This document shows positions 20,731 through 30,316 of a stretch of 38,551 nucleotides of DNA, in pieces. Origin of the DNA: Gracilaria caudata (Eukaryota; Rhodophyta; Florideophyceae; Gracilariales; Gracilariaceae). The stretch's first letter is position 1. Every line of letters starts with the position of its first letter. Under the pieces are notes generated by a model. The model had not been told where the DNA came from, searched no databases, and was given only the letters and a program-made list of their open reading frames with translations. The stretch spans positions 1-38,551 of the forward strand of contig JASCIV010000146.1 in NCBI GenBank assembly GCA_030374735.1, given 5' to 3'. Both the position numbers and the translations under genes were made by a program.

Positions 20731-21512
20731 ATGCGCCGCAACTAAAAACCCTGAGATGAACGATGTTAAGCTGTCGTGTCCTCGGCAAGTCCCCGGCTAT
20801 AAACGTGGGAGAGGTCACAGTAAAGTTACCTTAATAGGATCTTCCAAACTACAGGCGAGAAAGAAAGGAGCTGACCCACAGAAAGGCGAGGTCGAAGCGT
20901 ATATTGAACACGAATCTACGAAGATGCTCGTTTTGGGTCAAAAGCCGCGGGACAAAAGCAAGGAGCAACGAAAACGCCTTTCGATGCAGCAGGGACAGTG
21001 TTGGACAGCCAAAAAATGTTGATCTCGTACAACTTCACATCAAAATCTGCATGGTTGCCGTTCCATTGAACGCTGTGGCTATGCAAACCCACGTGCCGCA
21101 AAATGCTTTGGTCGTATCCTCCACCACAAAGAGTTCCGCAGCTCTGCAGCAAGGGACTCCAAAGCCGATTCCTCATAACTGCAGATTACAGATTTCCCAT
21201 CGGATCAAGGACGCCGTCACCTATTACGAATTCGGCGCGCACCTATCCCAGAGAAGGTGGATTTCAAAGTATGAGGGTCATACGATTACATCTGCATCCC
21301 AAGTATCTAAGCAGTATCTCTGCTTGCATCAACATGGGTTCGCGAAACCCCTTGCGGCACAGAGACTCGAGACAGAGGAATAAATCGTGAATTGCTTTAC
21401 GGCGAATTGTACCTCTTTAGAACGGGAAGCTGTGGTGTAAGAAGGAGGAAAGGGGCCCTCACCGGGAAATCGGCGTAAACGATGAGCGTTGGTGCAGTTT
21501 GCCCTCCGAACA
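20731..21512. other. Intergenic region without a clear gene
   Basis: About 780 bp carry only overlapping short frames on the plus strand. Nothing recognisable was found. It probably holds the leader of the beta-strand-rich gene and the 3' region of the candidate spliced gene to its right. Confidence 0.45.
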
Positions 21513-22207
21513 CTAGAGGCACAATGCGATACTGCGAGGCAGCCCAGTACAGTCGTGAAGGAGTTGTTCTTCGAAAATGGTGAGGGAGCTGTATACCAGG
21601 GAGCGGGAGCAATGAGATAGCCTGTGGGATGATGGTATAGAAGTCTTCTGAAGGACTTCTCGCACTTGCTTCAGTACAGCTTGGGCTCGTTGTTCTGATG
21701 AACTCGGCCCAGTTTCTTGTGTGCAGTCTCTCCAATATCGCACATGATCATAATCTCTTGTGCTTTCGCCAGTGAAAAACGGTCTCACCAGCTGACCGTC
21801 ATCTTCTCACAAGTTTTCGCATGGAACAAACGTACATGCCGAATTTGCACCGAAAGCGGCAATGAAGCGCAAGAGCCCCCCTTTCAGGGTCGTGACAAAC
21901 AGCATGTAGAATGTCGCTGACTAACTGGAATAATCGTAATGTGGCATGGTAAACCGGATCGGATATGCCACACCATTCCAAAAGAAACTTACGCGCGCAT
22001 GTTCAATCTTAAGGAATATGCTGTTGAGTTTATTGCGTTAGTCCTGGTCAAAACTACTACATCACTCCGCATCATGACTGAAGTTTCATTGCTAAAATAA
22101 TACGTAGATGGAAGAGAAGTTTCCAACATCTGAACAGAGCGTGTGTCTGTTCTCATCCACACACCGTGAGGCTGCACGAAACGAAGAACCCTATCTGTCT
22201 GCAGCAT
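21513..22207 (-). CDS. Candidate three-exon gene of unknown function
   Basis: I do not recognise this protein and am not sure that it is real. On the minus strand, exons 22207-21993, 21916-21836 and 21762-21513 join in frame to 181 residues. The first intron (76 bp) begins GTAAGT and ends GTCAG. The second (73 bp) begins GTACGT, as SAMHD1 introns do, and ends GGCGAAAG, with another AG six bases on that keeps the same frame. Both lengths match other introns here. The predicted protein has a strand-rich first part (STYYFSNETSV, DVVVLTRTN), a Cys/His-containing middle (HAVCHDPE, LHCRFRCKF) and a helical third part (QRAQAVLKQVREVLQKT). The first ATG is only 73 bp past the Maf stop, so the two would lie close together on one strand. 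Confidence 0.27.
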
Positions 22208-22279
22208 ACTCCCGTCAATTTTCGACTCGGCATCTGCCTCAGGAGAACTGTCTTCTCGATACCATCCCGTGCATCATTG

Positions 22280-22921
22280 TCAAATAGGATTGCCACCCTG
22301 AGACGAAAGTGCCTCATTCAAAAGTCTTTGTGCCAAAGGCTTCGAGAAGCCCATAACAGCGGTCTTGTGTCCTATTATGCAGTCAATGTATTTCTGCACT
22401 GCCGGGTGCTCAATTCTCAAGCCGCCAGCGCTTTCAAGCGCACCACCCTTTGTAACAAGCTCATTAATGACGTCCTCCGGCATTCTCCGAAAGTAAACCT
22501 CAGCTTCATCAACTCCCATCCAAACTTGCTTCTTCGCAACATCGATAACAGCAACGCTAGCGATGGTAGTTGCTGGACCACTCGCATAGCTTTCAAGAAA
22601 ATCACGTGCCTCTTTCTCGTGAGCTGGTTTCTCCAAGATTCGTCCCTTATGTGTTACGACAGAATCTCCCGTGATTAAGATCGTCCTGCCAGATGGCGCT
22701 GGGCTAATTCGAGGTAGTAGTGCACGTGCCTTAGCAAGAGCTATTCTCTTGACCAGTTCTCGGGGATCGTCGTGACGAATTGACTTCTCGTCTATGTCTG
22801 GTACCTCCACGTCAATTTTGGGCGCCCCCATTTCTTGGAGAATCGTTCGCCGAGACCATGACTTGGATCCCAGAATTAGACGACTGATAGATGACCATCG
22901 TGGATCTGCTACGGGAGCCAT
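22280..22921 (-). CDS. Maf-like nucleotide pyrophosphatase
   Basis: This gene encodes 213 residues of the Maf/HAM1-fold family. Maf proteins hydrolyse non-canonical or methylated nucleoside triphosphates (dTTP, UTP or m7GTP, depending on subgroup), a house-cleaning role. Evidence: the N-terminal LILGSKSWSRR loop (residues 15-25) in place of the usual LASxSPRR, VPDIDE (40-45), GDSVV (85-89) with the catalytic Asp, GRILEKP (93-99), and the C-terminal GGLRIEHP and AVMGFSKPLA segments found in eukaryotic Maf proteins. Length is normal for the family. No targeting peptide is evident, so it is probably cytosolic. ATG 22921 is the first in frame. The substrate subgroup cannot be assigned with confidence. 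Confidence 0.9.
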   Translation of the reverse strand: MAPVADPRWSSISRLILGSKSWSRRTILQEMGAPKIDVEVPDIDEKSIRHDDPRELVKRIALAKARALLPRISPAPSGRTILITGDSVVTHKGRILEKPAHEKEARDFLESYASGPATTIASVAVIDVAKKQVWMGVDEAEVYFRRMPEDVINELVTKGGALESAGGLRIEHPAVQKYIDCIIGHKTAVMGFSKPLAQRLLNEALSSQGGNPI

Positions 22922-23950
22922 TGACGGAGAGTTTGTTGTTGACCACGAGTTAATATTTGGAAGCAGTTCCTCAGATTGAAAACGAAATTGTCAAATGCAC
23001 GGAAATCACGGAGTGAGAGTGGGAGGGAAGAGTCTACGCAAGTGTCGAAGGAAGGTGTGCAACAAGGGAATGTGTCAAACAAACTGCCGAACATCGATTA
23101 GCCTTGCGAGCTCTGGAAATTTACGAAGCTTTGACGGACGGACACATCGGACACTCGTCAGGGTTTCCTTCTACAGTACCATCGTAGATAGATAAACAGA
23201 GTACAGCACACCGGAGATGATATTTTTATCCACTGCGCCAGAAGACCTTCAAATCCTTCGCAAAGATACTCTAGGTCATGCACGGGCGTGCCTTTATTAC
23301 ACAAGACGTGGGAAGAGTCTCAGATACGTACTTCTCACTCAAACACGGAATCATAATAACGGGATACTTGAGATGTGACGTGAGGGTGTCAATGTGCGAG
23401 TGCCATTGCGTGGAGTATGGGAAATCGAGAATTCGCATGCGATACGGGAACACAGGGTCATCTTTGATGATTACGCATACCTTTGGGGTTCTTGTGACTG
23501 AATGTTGACAATCATTCCGAATACCGCCTTTTCTCTCGTCTATTCTTATCGCCAGCTTTTATATTCGGCACCACCGTGGGCATCGAGATGAGGGAAGCAG
23601 CTTTGTCCTGTATGTTTTGCTATCCTGGATATGTTTCCGAAGTTTCGTTAGTTGATAATGACGATCAGAACGCAGCACAATGATCTGCAACGCTGATCAT
23701 CATGATGATGATCAGCGTTACAGAGCGTGCATCATATGCTGATACAAATACCTCTTCACCGTATAAGAATACTTGTCGACTCCGAGACTCGAAGCATCAA
23801 CGGCCGCACCACACGTACACTTTACTTCATTCTGCCCTTTTCGCTCATTACAAGAATCCAATCGGTGAGGGTACGGGAAGCTATTGGAGAGAACGAACAT
23901 ATCTTCCAAACATAATGTAATCACAATGAACATAACTGTGATCACACTAT
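22922..23950. other. Intergenic region with a long palindrome
   Basis: About 1.0 kb lacks a recognisable gene. Its left part is the promoter and leader of Maf and its right part is the 3' region of the large minus-strand gene. A 31-nt palindrome (23689-23719) is the only clear structure. Confidence 0.5.
23689..23719. repeat. 31-nt near-perfect palindrome
   Basis: The arm AACGCTGATCATCAT (23689-23703) and its exact complement (23705-23719) are separated by a single G, so DNA or RNA could fold into a 15-bp stem. It lies about 230 bp past the stop codon of the large minus-strand gene and could be in its 3' untranslated region. A dimeric protein-binding site is also possible. Confidence 0.85.
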
Positions 23951-25700
23951 TTACAACCACAAAGAACTGAGCATGTGCGTGACGACTTCCCAATTCATCT
24001 CCCTTAGGGTCTGAACTCCTCCCAATCCGGAGAAACGGCCCTGATCCCCAATGTGCTTTCTCAATGTATCATACATTTTGTGGCTCTTCGTCCAGATAGA
24101 CTCAATATCTCGTCGTTCGTCAACAATGACGGTGATCAACCTAGTTCTGCCGGCGTGAACTAACTGCATTATACATGGAGGAAATTTTGATTCTGAATGA
24201 GTATTCTCTCGACCGTCCATGATGTGATAGATGTGGGTGAACTCCTTGAGCCTGTCTAGAACTCTCTTTTGCTGCACGGATTTGGTTTCGTTCAAACTAA
24301 TGGAAATCAAGTCGCTTAACCAGCAAATTGCTATATCCCGCTCGTCAGCTTCGAATAGCAACTTTGCACTTGTTCGTCCTCGACGAAATCCGTCAACTGC
24401 TTCTCGTGAATCAGCAACAATTAATGGCAAGAACGCGCTACGACGATGAATTGAACATAGTGAAGGAGCTTCTTTTTTGAAAGCATCTTGCATTCTTTTC
24501 ATGTGGGCCGTGACTGGGCTAACAATTGGATGGTCCTTACGGGTATTGGAGGCTTGTATATGTATGGCGTCAGCTTCTTTTATGACTTCTCGTAACACTT
24601 GGGAAGTCTCTGGTTGCAGTTCATCCATGCATTGCACAAGAAAAGCCATAGCAACATCAAAGCCATCATAGAGTGCATAGGAGCGGGCTTGTCGCAAATA
24701 GTAAACCGTTTCCAGGTTACGGTAAGTCTCAGAGTTTCTTTCGAAGAGTTTATCTTCGAGGATACTCTTAAGATAGGAGACAGATAAGTCTGGCAAGCTT
24801 TGACTGGCCGCATTCCGGTACCCTAGTTCAGCTTCGGAGAAGAATTTGCGGAGTTGAACCAATGCTGAGGAGCTGTGCGAGTCAATGACGGATATTAGCT
24901 CGGAGGTTTCCTTAAGAGGTGCCAAAAACAAGGCTCTGGGCTTCGCGAGAAGAACAGAGAAGTGAACATCGTCGTAGTCAGCGACAAACATGACAGCCTG
25001 CGTTTTGAGTTCGAGTGAAAGTCTCTTGGCTGTATCAATGTAAGCCGGGAACGGAATCCAACAATCGATGGGTGCAATCAAGATATCTGCAGGACGGGGC
25101 CATTGGGGATCTACGGTGAATGGTCGACGTCGAAATCCCGCTTGAGCTGTTGAGCGGACTACGCATGGCTCACAGACAAGAACAAGGAGTAGTGATACCC
25201 CTGGTGGCAAGGTGAAGTCGAAGCTGTCAAGTATAAGAATCTGTGCGGCACATCCATTGAGAGAGGGGTACCTTGGTTCACGTGGGAAGTTCCATCTCCT
25301 GATAACTTCAACAGACGTTTTACATGCAAAACTGTGGTCTAAATAGGAACTGAGACCGCTGGATATGTCAGATTCCGATTCACATATGATCGCAACACGT
25401 TGGTCTTGTACTTGATTGGAAAGATGTGTATTGATGATGATACAGAGCGATGGTAGTGCTGACAAAGATGGAGGTAGAATCAAAGTTCCGCGTGGCATCT
25501 TTGCAACGCAATGGTCTGCCAATCTTAAACACCAGGGCGAGCACATCAGGTTTTCGGGAACACGTAAACGTACTTTATGGGATTCAGGTTCCCGGCTCTG
25601 TTTTCCCAATACCCCGGCTTTGGATTTCATCTCTTCCTCTCGGTTTCGTTTGTGCTTCATATGTTGCAACATCGGCTCTCTTTGGACGACTACCATCGCT

Positions 25701-25731
<31 letters not shown>

Positions 25732-27676
25732 ACTCAGGGCCGTCTTCATCTGATGTTAATATGTCATTCAAAGAGCTTTCGTATGAGGTGATATCCCCAT
25801 TTCCTACGTCTTCAGCGTTCCCATCTTCTTCATCTTCAAGTCTGGAGTACGATAGGTTGGCCATGCGCGCTTCATTATTCTTATATATATGACCTGTGAG
25901 TGTACTGCTCTGGTTCCTCTTCAGAAAGTTTAACTCGTTGTGCGGTTCCAAGAGCCTCTCAAAAGAAACAATTTGAGTTATCTGGTGGCTTTTCTCCTGG
26001 TGAAAGGCGTGGTGGAGACCTTCGCTCAAGTCGACGGAAAGAGGAAGAAACCCTCTGAACCTTGCTGAAAAGGTTCGGAGTAATGTGTCCGCGGCTTTTT
26101 CAAACTCGGTGAATCCTCTACTGCGTATATGCTTTGAACCCAAGACATGGCGGCGTTTTGCTGTAAACTCGAGTAAAACACCGCGTTTTTGAGACACCTG
26201 TGAAAGAATCGTTCTGTGAAGATGGCATCTTCGCAGTACTTCTCGTGGCCCGGAACTCCACGGAGCTGCTAATTCCCTGATTTTGCTTCGCTGACGCAGA
26301 AAACGATGAAGCTCCGAAAAGCATGAGTCCTTTTTGGTGGTAGAGAGTGGTCTAGCTTCCAAACCCGCAACAAGTGAATTCGGAACAGATTCGCCTTCGT
26401 GTTTCAGCAAGTTTCCCGACAAAATAACTTTCGAAGATACTTCAGCTCTTGGACAAGAACGGTCCCTGACAAAAGCTGTATCTTGTTCGAACTCCAGGAT
26501 ATCAATCTCTTCTAAATTGCGAGAAGGATTTTGTGGCTTTATCGGTATCGCTGCCCGTAAATCGTTGACAAACATAGGCGGTTTTCGAAGAGATCGCAGA
26601 AAACGAAACAAGAATTCTTCCTCATGTTTCCAACCACAGAGCTTTATGTCTTTGGACGCCGACATTCTGGTACAGCCATGTCCAAAATCGTAGCCTGGGA
26701 AGTCAGTATCCCAAGTCTTCGGAATGTTTCGTGCGAGGCGCCCAATAGTGTTTTTGAAGGGCGACTGTTTCGGCACGGGCTGAATGGACCAGAGTTCTGA
26801 AGATTCAGGAAGGCGGATTACGCCGCTGGATGAGTCTTTTAGGTGACCCTGAGGATATGCAGACTCAAGAACATTAGTTCCATCGCACGAATGCTTGAAC
26901 GTAGGTCGGCCTTCCACGCGGTACTCGTCGAGAACAGTGTTTATCATTTCAAGGTCAAAAACCATGTTTCTGCGGGAAACAACAACAAGAAAATGTGTGA
27001 TGAAGATCTTATGGTCAGCGTTATGGATTGAACAATCTGCAATGTTGACGAGTGATACCTATGTAATGGATTAACATACGTCCACACTGAGGCAATTGCT
27101 AAAGATTGATGATGTAGTGAGACCGGCTGGACGGGAACCCCAGCAATGTCTAGCCTGCGATTCATATTGGAGTTGAGCATTATTGAGGGGAGTACGGGCG
27201 AAGAAATCCTTTGCAAGCTGGAGCTATTGTCTGTGTCTTCAACACCCACTCGGGACATTGCCGCCCTCCAGTCTTTCTTCCGTTGTTCTGGAGATCTGCG
27301 GAGATTTCGTTGGATATTACCAATCGGAATACGATCTTTCAAAGAATCGGAAACACTCCGCAAGACTTCATGGATTGACATTCGACATCGGTGGCGAGTA
27401 CGACGAAAGTTTGATGGGAGCTCCTGTTGTTTATGGAAGAGAAACGAAGCTTTCAAAGCGTTTCTGTGGATGGAAACAGGGGACTAGCGGGTTAGCGTTT
27501 AGAATGATCTTGAAGTGAATCGAGAGGACGTACTGCTTCACGGGACGGAGAGTGAATGGCGTGCTTCTCGCTGTCTCCACCATTTCGTCGAACTCATCCT
27601 TCTTGGGATCACGAATAGAATGCTCATCAATTTCGAAGTAGGGGATGCGCATTGGGTCCGCGATTATCGCTTCCAT
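23951..27676 (-). CDS. Large XPF/SHOC1(Zip2)-like protein, three exons
   Basis: Exons 27676-27534, 27463-27080 and 26969-23951 join to 1181 residues. Introns are 70 bp (GTACGT..CCACAG) and 110 bp (GTATGT..CCCGCAG); an alternative GTATCA donor within the second keeps frame. Residues 1 to about 560 are unrecognised, and an acidic (Glu-Pro) repeat lies near 580-590. From about 650 on, a degenerate helicase-like stretch (DQRVAIICESESD) is followed by a helical segment (YYLRQARSYALYDGFDVAMAFL). LPLIVADSREAVDGF and QQKRVLDRLKEF (residues about 1030-1110) recall an XPF/MUS81 nuclease core without the ERK motif (SISLN instead). This layout is that of SHOC1/Zip2, the meiotic crossover (ZMM) protein, or another inactive XPF relative. 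Conservation is weak, so this is a hypothesis; it could act in meiotic or replication-linked DNA junction handling. Confidence 0.5.
25701..25736 (-). repeat. Hexanucleotide repeat encoding Glu-Pro
   Basis: Five perfect GGCTCA units and one GACTCA lie at 25701-25736. Read on the minus strand they encode alternating Glu-Pro with one Glu-Ser. The exact repeats suggest recent expansion and likely length polymorphism. Confidence 0.9.
26970..27079 (-). other. Intron 2 of the XPF/SHOC1-like gene
   Basis: A 110-bp intron starts GTATGT and ends with a pyrimidine-rich tract and CCCGCAG. It joins an exon ending TGGAC to AAACATGG, in frame across the Thr codon. Confidence 0.65.
27464..27533 (-). other. 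Intron 1 of the XPF/SHOC1-like gene
   Basis: A 70-bp intron starts GTACGT and ends TTTCCATCCACAG. Splicing joins CA to A, giving Gln48 and continuing in frame. Confidence 0.7.
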
Positions 27677-28243
27677 AATGTGTGTTTTCCTGGATGGAAG
27701 GAGAACGGAGTTGAGGTCGTTCAAAACTAACCAACTCTGATAAGAATGCGCGGAGCGACTATGTGGTGAGCAACTAAAAGAAACGGATTGCAATGCAAAG
27801 AAAACCTCTTTCGTTTCGGTCTTGATTTTGAAGACAAAGAAAGAAACTCGTTGGTGACGAAAAGAAACGTCAACACAAATCCCCCTGAAAGTTAGGAGTT
27901 ATCTTCATTTTTAACGAAGATATCCGTGTTACGAAGTTCGAAATCCGAATGCAATGAGTATCCTATCTATAGATGATCTGTGACTGTGGTTTTTTTGTTT
28001 TCCGGGAAGTAGAATGAAACCCTTCAAACAGATATGGAGAATGCAGTGGGATCATGGGAAGCCGAAGTGATACTGTCACAACGCCGCCCTCCCTCTCCTT
28101 CTCTCTTTACGAACCACGCACGCCAATTACTCGCACGCGGGGTTTTGCTAAAGACCCGAGTACCTATAGAGCCTCTACATCGCAACCACCAACTACATAT
28201 CACTCTTCGTCTCGGATCACATCTGCTGGAAAAGAGGATAGTG

Positions 28244-28272
28244 TGCAACTGCAGACTAGGTATCTTCTCTGC

Positions 28273-28318
<46 letters not shown>

Positions 28319-28418
28319 ACGAAGAGAAGGTACACATAAACGTCTAGACAAGGTCTGCTTCAATACCTTAAGATGTAGTGCTGAACGGTATACAACACAA
28401 GAAGGTTGCAACTGCAGA
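28244..28418. repeat. 12-bp direct repeat
   Basis: TGCAACTGCAGA occurs at 28244-28255 and again at 28407-28418, flanking the microsatellite. The pair could be a small insertion footprint or simply chance. Confidence 0.5.
28272..28320 (+). repeat. Compound (CT)n(AC)n microsatellite
   Basis: (CT)11 plus one C is followed directly by (AC)13, 49 bp in all. This is a typical compound microsatellite and probably varies in length among individuals. Confidence 0.95.
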
Positions 28419-28519
28419 TCCGCCTCTTACTTTGGAGATACGATCAGAGAGGGTGCAGAAATGGCGAGAGTCCGCCAAACGGCTGATGTGTCAAATGATG
28501 TAGAACACTACATCTTAAG
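28367..28519. repeat. 14-bp inverted repeat
   Basis: CTTAAGATGTAGTG (28367-28380) and its exact complement CACTACATCTTAAG (28506-28519) are separated by 125 bp. The spacing is like that of a small MITE-type element, but no target duplication was seen. Confidence 0.75.
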
Positions 28520-28676
28520 ATACCAACGAAGGACCAATTCAAGAAGATTGCCCTTGCCTCCCTTTCGTGAACGGCAGGGATTAATTGTTTCTGAGGTCAT
28601 CAAGAAATGGGCCGAACAAATACTAACCTTTCGAACGCCTTTTGCACAGAAGCGCTCCGCACTAAGTTGTAAGTAA
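28461..28676 (+). CDS. Doubtful small gene with a nearby intron signal
   Basis: The ATG at 28461 has a good context (GAAATGGCG). The frame runs 69-71 codons and has a plausible protein-like composition (HYILRYQRRTNSRRLPLPPF, then VIKKWAEQILTF), but I do not recognise it. A strong donor, GTAAGT, is at 28669-28674, and an excellent pyrimidine-rich acceptor ends at 28749. Splicing would create a stop at the junction (T|AA), so the intron would lie at the end of the coding region; without splicing the frame ends two codons later. The same frame is open upstream back to 28260, including the microsatellite, so the true start could lie in an upstream exon. It converges on the secreted gene at its right. 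Confidence 0.25.
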   Translation: MARVRQTADVSNDVEHYILRYQRRTNSRRLPLPPFRERQGLIVSEVIKKWAEQILTFRTPFAQKRSALSCK

Positions 28677-28887
28677 GCTTGTGTACTCGTAAGGAGGGAG
28701 AGAGTGATATAGTGAGAGGTAGGCGGTTTTATCTGTTTCTTGTTTGCAGAACTGTAGTACCCTTGTGCAGAGTAAATGTAAGTTTGCTACTAACTTTGGT
28801 TCCTCCGGAAATCTGCTGTTCTTACCAACCATGATAATTTTGTGTGTTCTTGATGCATCAAGCTCGCTGCTTCAACGGTGCAAGTGC

Positions 28888-29778
28888 TTATTGCTTCGAA
28901 TATGGAATCCAGACTGGATCTCGGGTCTTGACAATCATGCAGTTCTGTGTGTCCGGGAGGAGAGGGATGACCTTCTCGAGCACGTATTTCTTGATACAAA
29001 CCATTGACCCATCCTCCTTGCATTGATAACCTTTGGCGCATGGTCGAGAAATGCATGCTCCACTTCTCGCCAATGGCTCCAAAAAGTAGTAGCACATACC
29101 ATTGCTGTTGTCCACCTCTTCGCATTTGCACGACGTTCGGCTGTCCTCATCTCCCGCGCCGTCTATCAAGGTCTTGGCTGTAGAAGGAGATGGGGTGGGG
29201 GTTCGAGACGGTGTGGGGGTTGGAGACACATGAGAATCTGAAACAGGCTTACGACCGCATCCATCGCCATCCACAACGAAGCGAAGAAGAGACACAGTCC
29301 TAACGCCTGGAGAGGAATGACATGCCCACACATATCTCGCCCTGAATCTATGAGGAAAGCCGGTACAGCGCCTGAAGCGATTGGAAGGGACAAGCATAGG
29401 GCGATGCCAACAGAAGCCCTTCTTTTTCCTCATCCACCCAGCAATCTTGAGTCCGCCATGAGTAGATCTCCAATACTTACTGCCAGTCGGGAAGTTCTTC
29501 TTACCAATGCGGATGTTGGCGATGAATCCATATGAATCTTTGCGGTTGGTTGCTTTAAAGGCAATGATGTCCCCCTTCTTCACTCGGAGCTGAACCTTTC
29601 TAAATGCGCTCCACCTCGATACATATGCCTTCGGCTTGCCATTAAGGAACAGAATCGCTGCATCATTCGCCGCGAAATGCACAGTGGCCTTCTTCGGCCA
29701 TTCTGGCTTGCTTTTGCCCCCAGCTGCGGAAAGTCGAAGGATCGCAGACAACAGCAAAAAGAGGTAGACGCACTTCAT
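28888..29778 (-). CDS. Secreted carbohydrate-binding-like protein
   Basis: This gene encodes 296 residues. Residues 1-19 are a signal peptide. Residues about 30-165 resemble a galactose-binding-like beta-sandwich: VHFAANDAAILFLNGK, then RWSAFRKVQLRVKKGDIIAF and GFIANIR. This pattern of alternating strands around ..NG.. and ..W.. is typical of extracellular carbohydrate-binding modules, but the exact family is not certain. A Ser/Pro/Thr linker (residues about 184-200) precedes a Cys-rich tail (Cys 217, 219, 229, 242, 247, 253, 261) that may form disulphides. The protein is basic and probably acts in the wall or as a lectin. The TATA box at 29907-29915 lies 129-137 bp before the ATG, the first in frame. 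The frame and signal peptide agree. Confidence 0.72.
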   Translation of the reverse strand: MKCVYLFLLLSAILRLSAAGGKSKPEWPKKATVHFAANDAAILFLNGKPKAYVSRWSAFRKVQLRVKKGDIIAFKATNRKDSYGFIANIRIGKKNFPTGSKYWRSTHGGLKIAGWMRKKKGFCWHRPMLVPSNRFRRCTGFPHRFRARYVWACHSSPGVRTVSLLRFVVDGDGCGRKPVSDSHVSPTPTPSRTPTPSPSTAKTLIDGAGDEDSRTSCKCEEVDNSNGMCYYFLEPLARSGACISRPCAKGYQCKEDGSMVCIKKYVLEKVIPLLPDTQNCMIVKTRDPVWIPYSKQ

Positions 29779-30316
29779 TGTGAAAGCAAACGCAAGGAAC
29801 GCAGAAAGATGAAGATTGGAAGAAAAGGGTCCTGCTTGAGATGCTTCGAGGTCGAGGTGCTTGAGTGTTCGTGATGAAGGAGTCGGTGTTGCGGACTTGA
29901 ACCCCCCTTTTTATAGTACAGGTCTGGAAGCGAGGAGAGGCCCAGAGATCCTCTCCTGCGAGTTATAATGCATGGCCATCTCTTTCCTTCCTGGACATCA
30001 TCTTCACTCAACTTCATGAACATTTGATGAATGAAAAGGAGACTCAACCAGAGAAAAAAAATGTGAGTTTGGTGGGCAGAAACCCCAGGGTGAATCAGGA
30101 GAGCAATACCGTGCTTTGCATTTGTTTGCCAGCACTCTATGTCATAACCCTGTTCCGCATGCGACGATTCTACTCGGCTCATAATGCAGATGCCAGTCTC
30201 CTGCAAATCTCTCCGTCTAGGTCTGTGATAATCAACAATACTTCTGACGTGAGAACCAAAACAACTTGCGGAACAAGAGCACCAAAATGCAAATAGAAGT
30301 AACAAAACTGCTGAGT
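29779..30316. other. Intergenic region with the promoter of the secreted gene
   Basis: About 540 bp carry the leader and promoter of the secreted gene (TATA box at 29907-29915) and the region upstream of it. No other gene is evident. Confidence 0.55.
29907..29915 (-). promoter_or_regulatory. TATA box of the secreted lectin-like gene
   Basis: Read on the minus strand, TATAAAAAG lies 129 bp before the start codon. It is a canonical TATA box with a plausible leader length. Confidence 0.7.

Larger units (their letters stand above)
27677..28460. other. Intergenic region with microsatellite
   Basis: This region is probably the promoter of the large minus-strand gene on its left. From about 28,000 it contains a CT/AC compound microsatellite and scattered short inverted and direct repeats. 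No gene is supported. Confidence 0.5.

Noticed and set aside
20246..21022. 258-codon plus-strand frame opposite the beta-strand protein
   Set aside because: It begins antisense to a better frame, has no recognisable pattern and mixes composition across the gene boundary.
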